Shown: positions 56,156 through 64,000 of the stretch, piece after piece
How the letters are laid out: each line of letters starts with the position of its first letter
Position numbering within the stretch: position 1 is the stretch's first letter
Position numbers and translations under genes: made by a program
The notes under the pieces: model-generated
Databases searched by the model: none
What the model was told of the DNA's origin: nothing
The model's input: the letters and a program-made list of their open reading frames with translations, nothing else
Assembly (NCBI RefSeq): GCF_026745355.1
Contig: NC_079210.1
Location: 5,417,345-5,481,344, forward strand
DNA length: 64,000 bases
Reading direction: 5' to 3'
DNA from: Beta vulgaris subsp. vulgaris
Lineage: Eukaryota; Streptophyta; Magnoliopsida; Caryophyllales; Amaranthaceae

Positions 56156-57540
56156 TCCAAATCCATACTCCAATACATTTAACTCAAGGTGGAGGGATCA
56201 CCTAAAATTTTCATACAAAAACAACAATGTCCAGAACCCTCAACCTAAACTTCCTACCAACCACCTCATCAAAACTAACATGCTGCTAGATAACAATACT
56301 ACCAAGGGGCCCCTCAGAGTCCTCCTCCTGGTTTCAATAGGCCCTCTCGCCGAGGCTATCAGCAACAACCTTCTCAGAATGTCGGCTCTCAAGAGCCTAC
56401 TTTGTCTGATCTAATGAAGATGATGGTATCTATGAAGCGGAGTCATGATTAGAGAATCAAAGAGTTGAAGAACACTATTACCAAACATTAGGAGACTCAA
56501 TTTGCTCAGGTGGCCGAAAATAATGTATGGAGGAACCTAGCTCATTTACCGGGGCAACCAATTCCTAAAGAAGCTACTAATATTGTCACTCTTCGAAGTG
56601 GTACGCAACATGATGCTCCACCTATGCCTACTGATGATTCACCGCCTCCAGACAAGAATGATGTAGTAGATGAAAATGAAGGTGAAGATAGCTCAAAAGC
56701 TTAAATTGGCAAGAGAAAGTAGATGAAGCAGATAACCAAAAGGAGAAGGATATTGATTCTCCTACACCAGCTCTACCTTTATCCCCACAAGATGCAAAAA
56801 TCTAAGGTCGATCAACAACTTGGTAAGATCTTGGCCATGGTCAAGAACCTTGAGGTAGCAGTTCCTTTCATTGATTTAGTTTCTCAAGTACCTATGTATG
56901 CCAAGTTTTTGAAAGATATGATTACTAACAAAAAAATTTGGTGCCATAGATTAAGCTGCTTTAACTGAAGAGTGAAGTGTTGTTCTGCAAAATAAAATCC
57001 CATCAAAACTAAAGGATCCTGGTAGTTTTTCCATCCCTTGTCATGTAGGTGTATTGTTTATAGATAAGGCTTTATGTGACATATGAGCTAGTGTATCTGT
57101 TATACATTATTTATCTGTAATATATCGAACTTGGGATTTTTAAAGTGCACACAAATTACTTTGCAGATGACAGATCGTTCTATGATATTTTTTCTGGGTA
57201 TTTTAGAGGATGTACCTGTCAGGATTGGGAAATTCTATATTCTTATGGATTTTGTAGTACTTGATATGGAAGAAGATAGTCAGATTCTCATTATTTTGGG
57301 TAGCCCTTTCTTATGTACCGCAGGTGTTTTTATTGATGTTAAATCTAGCTCTTTGACTTTGAGTATTGGTGATGATATAATTACTTTTAAGTTAACCAAT
57401 GCTATTAAGTCTCCTATGCTTGAGCACACATGTTGCAGGATTGATGTGCTAGAAGAGATTTCAGGAGGCGATTTTCACCAACCTCTACCAAATGATCCAT
57501 TGGAGATAACTCTTGATCTGGATGTATGGCCTTGACACTG
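56156..57540 (+). pseudogene. Athila C gag C-terminus and protease remnant
   Basis: It continues gag from 41990. Recognisable text is ITKHxETQFAQVAEN, NIVTLRSGTQHDAP (equivalent of ISLRSGKEL in element A) and FLKDMITNKK. The protease core is damaged: CDIxASVSV instead of CDLGASVSL near 57075-57110. Its C-terminal part is good in the frame 57131-57535 (RIGKFYILMDFVVLDMEEDS, ILGSPFLCTAGVFIDVKSSS). Several stops and shifts. Confidence 0.82.
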
Positions 57541-59270
57541 ATGAGGCAGTTGAATACGAGGTAATGGAGACTATTTGCTCTACTTTTGAAACACAAGTAA
57601 AGAAGTTAGAACTTAAGCCTTTACCTTCTCACCTTAAATATGCATTTCTTGATGATAACAAGGAATGCCATGTGATTATCATTACTAAGCTCATCTTCCA
57701 CAACTTCTTAAAGTGCACCGCATGCACAAAAGGCTATTGGGTATTATATTGATGATCTAAAGGGTATTAGCCCTGATTTTTGCATGCATATAATAAATTT
57801 GGAAGAGAATCACCGCTCTTGCATATAATCCAAAAGACGTTTAAATCCTAATATACAAGAGGTACTGAAGAAAGAAATAATGAAACTACTTGATGCAGGC
57901 ATCATGTACCCCCAGGTCCGATTCTAAGTGGGTGAACCTAGTTCAAGTTGTTCCTAAAAAGGGAGGGACTACTGTTGCTAAGAATGATAGTGATGAAATA
58001 ATTTTTACTCGTACTATTACAGGTTGGCGAATGTGTATTGACTATTGAAGATTAAAGACAGCCACCTTGAAAGAGGACTTCCCCTTCCCTTTTATTGATC
58101 AGATGCTAGAAAGATTAGTAAAACATAGCTTTTTCTGTTAGTTGAATGGATATTCAGGTTTCTTTAAGATTTCCATTCACCCAGAAGATCAAGAAAAATA
58201 TAACATTCACCTGTCCCTACAACACTTTTGCATACCGCGTAATGCCATTTAGTTTGTGCAACGTCCCTCCTACATTCCAGAATATGCATAATGGCCATTT
58301 TCTCTGATTTCTTCGAAATATCATGGAGGTATTTATGGATGATTTTAGTGTTTATGGTTCTGACTTTGATGTGTGTTTGCATAATCTCTCTAAAATTATG
58401 CTATGAGGTTAATTTGGTTCTTAATTGGGAAAAGTGCCACTTCACCAACTTCATGGTGAATGAAGGAGTGGTACTTGGATAGCTCATATCTGAACATGAC
58501 AGCCAGGTGTGTTGACCAAAAATTAAGGTGATTCAAAAACTTCCTCCTCTCGTGAATGTCAAGAGAGCGAGGAGCTTTATGGGTCATGCGGGTTTCTATC
58601 ACAGATTTATAAAAGTTTTTGCAAAATTGCTAAACCCCTTAATCAATTGTTGCTTAAGGATGCCACCTTTGAGTTTACTGATGCATGTATGGATTCTTTT
58701 GACAGGATTAAGGAAGCATTGATCACCGCTCCTATCATACAACCTACGGATTGGAGTCTTCCATTCGAGATTTTGTGTGATGCTAGTGATTGTGTAGTTG
58801 ATGCCAACGGAAGAACAAAGTACCTTATGCTATCTCTACTATGCCAGCAAGACATTGGATGAAACCTAAGTCAACTATGCTACTACGGAGAAGGAGTTAT
58901 TGACCATTGTCTATGTTCTTGACAAGTTTTGCACCTGTCTTATAAGATTCGAAAGTGGTTGTTCACACTAACCATGCTGCACTAAAGTATCTATTGGCTA
59001 AGAAGGAAGCAAAGCCACGACTTATTCGATGCATACTATTATTAAAAGAGTTTGATTTGGAGATCCGTGGCAAGAAGGGTGCTGAGAATGTAGTTGCAGA
59101 TCATCTCTCTAGATTGAGATTTGAATCAAGTGTCGATGGTCCCGTAGATGATTCTTTTCCTGATGATCATCTCTTTGTTGTGTCTGCTCAATCCCCATGG
59201 TATGTAGATTTTGCTAACTATTGCATTGGTAGTTCTCATCCTCCTGATTTGACTTACCAGGTAGCGTAAG
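57541..59270 (+). pseudogene. Athila C reverse transcriptase and RNase H remnant
   Basis: Reverse transcriptase pieces: SDSKWVNLVQVVPKKGGTTV, WRMCIDY followed by a stop, then FIDQMLERLVKHSFFC, and MEVFMDDFSVYGSDFDV, which keeps the catalytic FMDD box (58324-58370). RNase H: SLPFEILCDASDCVVD and [20 protein letters not shown], where the usual HTDHAAL aspartate is N. It ends with [11 protein letters not shown] and an acidic stretch. Many frameshifts; inactive. Confidence 0.87.
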
Positions 59271-60369
59271 AAGTTTTATCATGATGTTAAGCACTACTAT
59301 TGGAAAGACCTTCTCCTATACAAGAAGTGCTCGGATCGCTTGTTCAGAAGATGTGTTGCGGATTGGGAGATAGGTGCGGATTCTATAACATTGTCATAGT
59401 ATGCCTTCTAGTGGCATCTTGGTTCATAAGCCACATGTTATAGAGTTCTTCAAAGATGCCTATGCCTTTTGCCTCTCCTATACTTCTACTGGCCTACTAT
59501 TTTCAAAGATGCCTATGCCTTTTGCCTCTCCTATACTTCTACTGGCCTACTATTTTCAAAGATGCCTATGCCTTTTGCCTCTCCTGCATGAGTATCAAAG
59601 AACAGGAAACATTTCAAAGAGACAGAAGATGCCACAAATGGGAATTTTAGAGATTAAGCCCTTTGATGTGTGGGGCATTGATTTCATGGGACCTTTCCCT
59701 TCTTCTTGTGGGAACAAGTATATATCTTGGTAGCTATGGATCGGACTATTTGACTAAATGGGTTGAAGTAGTGGCTTCACCTACTAATGATTCTAAGGTG
59801 GTCATGAAGCTCTTTCAGAATATTATCTTTCTTCGGTTCGGAGTCCGAGAGTCTTTTTCAGTGATGGCCGTCTCCTTTTCATTAGAGAACATTCAAAGTT
59901 CTAGTGAAGAAAAATGGAGTCACTTATAAGTTTGGCTTGGCTTATCATCCTCAGACTAGTGGCCAAGGTGAAGTCTCCAATCGTCAGATCAAGCACATCC
60001 TAGAAAAGGTGGTAAGCAGGTCAAGGAAAGATTTGTCACAAGAGTTGGATTACACTTTGTGGGCAATGCGAACTGCTTATAAGACACCTCTAGGAACCAT
60101 TCCATATCTATGGCAAACTTGTCTTTTACCAGTTGAAATGGAATACCTTTTAGCTTGAAAAGTTAAAGAAATCAACATGGATTTAGAGGTTGCAGGTGAG
60201 GCAAGACTTCTTCAACTAAATGAGCTAGATAAGTTTCGACTGGAATCATATGAGAACCACAAGCTTTACAAGGGGCAGACAAAGAGGTTTCATGACAAGA
60301 TGATTGAGAAGCGAGAATTTCATGTTGATGACAAGGTTCTCTTGTATAATTCTAAACTAAGACTTTTTC
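59271..60369 (+). pseudogene. Athila C integrase remnant
   Basis: The zinc-binding N-terminus is rearranged by a 53-bp triplication (59450-59585). Then [38 protein letters not shown] with the first catalytic aspartate, a damaged second motif (FGVRESFSVMAVSFS), and [19 protein letters not shown] with the glutamate (about 59945-59995) are seen. The C-terminal region LWAMRTAYKTPLGTIPY and FHDKMIEKREFHVDDKVLLY runs to KLRLF, where it is cut by the next LTR-like sequence at 60370. Inactive. Confidence 0.85.
59450..59585 (+). repeat. 53-bp tandem triplication in integrase
   Basis: Unit starts TCAAAGATGCCTATGCCTTT at 59450, 59503 and 59556 (third copy about 30 bp). As 53 is not a multiple of three, the three copies are read in three frames. 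Confidence 0.95.
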
Positions 60370-61691
60370 TATAATACCCCATATCTTTGAGTATTAATTC
60401 AAGTAATTAAAAAATTTATTTTCTAAAATAAATATTTTAAGCAAAAGGTGTTTTAGCAATTTCACTCGTTTTAAATCATTTTGGCGGACGATGGCGCCAA
60501 AATTATATTTGCTAAGGTTTAGTTTTAAATCCTGGTAAAAAAAAAATTTCAAAAGAAACAACAATTTTTTCAGGGCCTTATTTTTTGACGGGATTTCATA
60601 GTAAATGGGGGGTATGGTTTTTGTTTTCCTAAAACATTCAAATTTGTGATGGAGGTTACAAATCTTGGTTTAAACTCCTAATTATGGTGAAGGTTACAAA
60701 CTATATAATTTTGGAAATTAAGTACTACCTATTCTATTCCTATAAATAAGCCATCTTTTCCACACAAAAACTTTGAAGAATCCATACTCTCTTACTTCAA
60801 GCTTCTTCTTTCTCGTCTTATCTATTCTAGTTTTATATTTCTTATTGAAGTTCCAACTTTCTTTGGTTTAAGAAGAATATTTTCATATTTCTTACTCAAA
60901 AATATTATGCTCATGATAGGTCATTCATGTTTCAATTCATAATTAAGTTCATGTGATAAATTACTTATTGGTTGGTTTTAGAAAAGTTCAAGCATAAGAA
61001 TAAGTGAAGATACTAGTATACTCTTTGTGCAAGATCAAGGTACGTTATGTAGCTAGATCTTTTTAAAATGTGGTTTCATGTGATAAAGTTGTTTATTGAT
61101 TTAATGGTTGGATTGGTTTAGAATTTTGATTTTATTAAATGGTTATAATATTTTATTATTCACTCTTGGAAGTGAAAAGAAGGAATGATTTTTTAATGGT
61201 TACAATATTTGTTACTCACTCTTGGAAGTGAAAAGAAGGAATTATTTTATTAATCATTTTTATAGAAAAGTTTTGTTATTCTTTTTTGGAAAATTAAATT
61301 GTTTTTACAAGAAAAGGTTTGATTGGTTTTATGAACTTTGAATGTTAAAAAAGTTGTTTGTGAGAAAAGGGGATTTTCTCATGACTTACAAATCATTTTA
61401 TTATTATTACCACTTGATTCGCATCAAGAACGGTTTATGCTTCAAAGTCCACTTGTTGGCAATTATAATTACCCCTTGATGATATATATCCGTGATGGGA
61501 TGACTAGGTTGGGGGGTGTGCACAGTTAGAAAAGTAGAAGGGGAGATAAGAAGAGGAATTATTTTCAATTATCTTTAATCCAAGTTGTTTGGAAAGAGTT
61601 TGTTCGTAAAAGGTTATAAGTGTTTGGAAAGAGTTTGTTCTTAAAGGTTATTCTTGAATTATTATTAAAGTGTTGGAAAATAGTTTATCAT
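60370..61691 (+). repeat. Probable LTR fragment of a chromovirus-type Ty3/gypsy element
   Basis: It begins TATAATACCCCATATC right after interrupted integrase codons, resembling the TGTAATACCCC start of Tekay-type LTRs. TATAAATA is at 60741-60748. There are two small tandem duplications: ACTCTTGGAAGTGAAAAGAA (61161 and 61207) and GTGTTTGGAAAGAGTTTGTT (about 61587 and 61620). It ends where plastid sequence starts. No coding and no second LTR in the window. Confidence 0.45.
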
Positions 61692-61736
61692 AACTCATAA
61701 TTGGCGAATTCGTAGGTTCAATTCCTACTAGATGCA
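61692..61736 (+). pseudogene. trnI-CAU: 3' half of plastid trnI-CAU
   Basis: From the anticodon CAT onward: CTCATAATTGGCGAATTCG, the T-arm GTAGGTTCAATTCCTAC and the 3' end AGATGCA (plastid form GGATGCA). The 5' half of the tRNA is missing, so it is not functional. Confidence 0.9.
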
Positions 61737-61902
61737 CGCCAGTGGGACCCTCTAATAAGTCTATTGGAATTGGCTCTATATTAATGGAATCTCATCATCC
61801 ATATATAAGGAATTGGTCTGGTATATTCATATCATAACATATGAACAGTAAGAACTAGCATTCTTATTGAAACTCGAACTCATAGGGAAGAAAATCGATT
61901 TA

Positions 61903-62164
61903 TGGATGGAATCAAATATGCAGTATTTACAGAAAAAGTATCATTATTGGGAATATCAATATACTTCTAATGTCGAATCAAGATCAACTAGGACGGAAAT
62001 AAAGCATTGGGTCGAACTTTGTAATAGCTATGAATAGTCATCGACTCCCGGGAAAGGGTAGAAGAATGGGACCTATTATGGGACATACAATGCATTACAG
62101 ACGTATGATCATTACGCTTCAATCGAGTTATTCTATTCCACCTCTTAGAAAGAAAAGAACTTAA
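61903..62164 (+). pseudogene. rpl23: Plastid rpl23 pseudogene
   Basis: The start [12 protein letters not shown] and the C-terminal part ([20 protein letters not shown] in a shifted frame, ending RKKRT and TAA at 62162-62164) are those of plastid ribosomal protein L23 of the large subunit. An indel near 61935 and a deletion of about 14 bp after GTCGAACT (near 62015) disrupt it. The latter removes codons for FFGVK. As I recall, spinach plastid rpl23 itself is a pseudogene with a mid-gene 14-bp deletion, so this lesion may have been inherited from the plastid. It lies 18 bp before rpl2, as in the plastid operon. Confidence 0.92.
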
Positions 62165-62182
62165 ATCAAAATACTTAATAGC

Positions 62183-62896
62183 ATGGCGATACATTTATAC
62201 AAAACTTCTACCTCGAGCACACGCAATGGAGCCGTAGACAATCAAGTGCAATCCAATCCACGAAAAATTTGATCTATGGACGGCGTCATTGTGGTAAAAG
62301 TCGTAATGCCAGAGGAATCATTACTGCAAGGCATATAGGGGGAGGTTATAAGCGTCTATACCATAAAATTGATTTTCAGCGGAATGAAAAAGACATATAT
62401 GGTAGAATCGTAACTATAGAATATGACCCTAATCGAAATGCATACATTTGTCTTATACACTATGGGGATTCTGAGAAGAGATATATTTTACATCCCAGAT
62501 GAGCTATAATTGGAGATACCATTGTTTCTGGTACAGTTCCTATAAAAATGGGAGATGTCATACCTTTGACCGATATGCCCTTAGGCACGACCATACGTAA
62601 CATAGAAATCACACTTGGAAAGGGCAGCGGGTGCTGTAGCCAAACTGATTGCAAAAGAGGGGAAATCGACCACATTAAAATTACCTTCTGGGGAGGTACG
62701 TTTGATATCCAAAAACTGCTCAGCAACAGTTGGACAAGTGGGGAATGTTGGAGTGAACCAGAAAAGGTTGGGTAGAGTCAGATCTAAGTGTTCGCTAGGT
62801 AAGCGTCCTGTAGTAAGAGGAGTAGTTATGAACCCTGTAGACCATCCCCATGGGGGGTGAAGGGAGGACCCCAATTGGTAGAAAAACCCCCACAAC
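62183..62896 (+). pseudogene. rpl2: Plastid rpl2 pseudogene without intron, truncated by a CACTA element
   Basis: It encodes ribosomal protein L2 of the plastid large subunit (peptidyl-transferase region). The ATG at 62183 opens [10 protein letters not shown]; later [40 protein letters not shown] and [16 protein letters not shown] are visible in three frames. A TGA at 62500-62502 replaces glycine. A deletion of about 16 bp occurs near 62623. The codons IPLTDMPLG run through without the group II intron that most angiosperms have there. The last part ([10 protein letters not shown]) ends at 62896 where CACTAGTGG begins. The normal C-terminus is not present in the window. Confidence 0.95.
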
Positions 62897-64000
62897 CACT
62901 AGTGGAAAAAATCCCACCTGATGCGTCAAAATTGGGCTTCTGATGTGGTTTTGGTCCGCATCAGGTGGGGTCACAGCAGCTTACTAATGTTTTCTAATGC
63001 GGTCCAAAACCGCATCAGAAAGCGATAATCTAATGCGGTTTTCAAGAATGACTGCATCAGTTCTTTGTTTTATGAAAAAAAAAATTGCAACAGCGAAACA
63101 AAACACCAACGAAATACAGCAACGAAAATCCAGCGAAACAAAACAATTCAATTCCAACAACTGCAATTCATAATTCCAACAAATTTATACAAACGAATTT
63201 AAACTAAAAAAATTGCATACTGAAATTACAAAACATAAAGTATATAAATTACATAAATGAAAAAAATAAAGTAATTAACCAAATTTATAATTACAGAGCA
63301 TAAACTAATTAACAGAAAAAGAAGAAATGAAAATCAAGAATTAAACGAAATTAAACCTATGTCTAGAATAATATAAAATTACAGGAAAATAATCATCAGA
63401 AAAATTAACAAAATCAATTAAAAACAAAAAAAACCACTTATTGCGTGTGTGGCTGGTGGTCGGCGTTTCGACGGCGAGTAGATTTGGGCTTCGTTGAAGT
63501 CGAAACTAGGACGCGGTCGTTGGTGGCAATGGTAGTGTTGGCGAGGGCGGTGTGTGGTTAGGGTTTCGTGGAGGATGTGTCTTCACGTTGGTGGTGGAGG
63601 TGGAGGTGGCGGCGACTATGGCGTTGGTGTTTGAGAACGACAGATAGAGGAGGGTGTGTGGTGGTGGTGTTTGAGTAACGAGAGAACAAGAGAATGAGGC
63701 GTTTGGCGTTTGACGGTGGCGCTGGTGATGGTGTTTGAGAAAGACAGAGAGAGTGGGATGTGTGGTGGTGGTGTTTGAGTAACGAGAGGATAGCGGAGGA
63801 TCAGAGAGAGGGGGGGCGTCGTGAAATGTGTGAGAGAGGGGGATTATTAGGGTTGGCTGGGGTTTGTAAGGAAAATGGGCCACGAGTTGGTTGGGGTTGT
63901 AAGGGAAATGGGCCATAAAGTTTTTAGAAAATCTAATGCAGTCAAGGAACCGCATCAGATTATTTAAAAATCGCATCAAGTTTATTAATCTGATGCGGTC
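62897..64000. mobile_element. CACTA transposon inserted in the plastid-derived rpl2 (continues past the window)
   Basis: It starts CACTAGTGGAAAAAATCC, followed by subterminal TGATGCGGT / ACCGCATCAG repeats (62925-63060). The same motifs return at 63930-64000, so the right end is probably close. Between them 63180-63430 is AT-rich, and 63440-63850 is G-rich with a duplicated GTGGTGGTGTTTGAGTAACG block. No transposase. Left duplication would be AAC (62894-62896), unverified because the right flank is outside. Confidence 0.85.

Larger units (their letters stand above)
39800..60369 (+). mobile_element. Athila-like Ty3/gypsy element C, split by a non-autonomous LTR element
   Basis: It begins with an LTR (39800-40812) whose start TGATTTGTCTATTTTATATA is nearly that of element A, followed by a degenerate primer-binding site, gag pieces to 41990 and, after a 14.2-kb insertion, gag end, protease, reverse transcriptase, RNase H and integrase to 60369. 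The integrase C-terminus stops abruptly in codons LLYNSKLRLF, where the next sequence has an LTR-like start. The 3' LTR is not in the window. Many stops. Confidence 0.88.
61692..62896 (+). other. Nuclear insertion of plastid DNA (trnI-CAU end, rpl23, rpl2)
   Basis: Gene order and intergenic sequence match the inverted-repeat segment trnI-CAU, rpl23, rpl2 of plant plastid genomes. Stops, frameshifts and deletions in the coding parts show it is a nuclear copy and not plastid DNA in the assembly. Left junction shares TAACTCATAA with the flank; right junction is the CACTA element at 62897. Confidence 0.93.

Noticed and set aside
61692..62896. Interpretation as genuine plastid sequence or assembly chimera
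   Set aside because: Nonsense and frameshift lesions in rpl2 and a truncated trnI show a decayed nuclear copy, and a CACTA element is inserted in it.
63506..63979. 157-codon proline/threonine-rich frame on the minus strand
   Set aside because: Low-complexity translation of the G-rich interior of the terminal CACTA element; no homology seen.

Overview
The window is nuclear DNA from a plant and is almost entirely transposable elements nested in one another. I see no intact host gene. A 1.2-kb plastid insertion carries rpl2 without its usual intron, next to an rpl23 copy with a deletion in the middle. Both features, as I remember them, are typical of Caryophyllales and notably of spinach and its relatives, so a chenopod or amaranth type of genome is my best inference. 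The direct evidence is only that plastid piece and the eudicot-style retroelement families.

Region 1 (1-29720). A decayed Ty3/gypsy gag is split by a 26.5-kb insertion with a perfect 5-bp duplication (AAGGA at 2373-2377 and 28898-28902). The insertion is a SIRE/Maximus-like Ty1/copia element on the minus strand (2378-28897). It has a primer-binding site, gag, protease, integrase, reverse transcriptase, RNase H, an envelope-like extra ORF, a polypurine tract and 1.15-kb LTRs. Three things landed inside it: an Athila-like Ty3/gypsy element on the plus strand (13153-25214, duplication ACAAG) in the integrase; a truncated second Athila-like fragment (2903-6670) in the left LTR; and a Mutator-like MITE (6871-7847) in the same LTR.

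Region 2 (30416-39799). A second, heavily decayed copia element carries a hAT MITE inside its GAG-pre-integrase codons. Its 3' end holds a four-layer nest: Harbinger MITE, solo LTR, hAT MITE, tRNA-like segment. A third hAT MITE follows. Every layer has a visible target duplication.

Region 3 (39800-60369). A third Athila-like element is split at 41991 by a non-autonomous LTR element with 2.1-kb LTRs and only 388 bp between them. One of those LTRs is split by a 9.5-kb CACTA transposon (42990-52524, duplication TTA). The CACTA element carries two recognisable exons of a host pseudouridine-5'-phosphate glycosidase gene, a second set of unidentified spliced exons, a Stowaway MITE, a nested CACTA-like element and a Mutator-like MITE. 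The captured gene pieces are the most interesting content of the window.

Region 4 (60370-64000). A probable chromovirus-type LTR fragment is followed by the plastid insertion (trnI-CAU end, rpl23 pseudogene, rpl2 pseudogene). Inside rpl2 starts another CACTA element, which runs off the end of the window.

All protein-coding pieces seen are broken by stops or frameshifts. Statements about families rest on motifs read by eye; no database search was possible.
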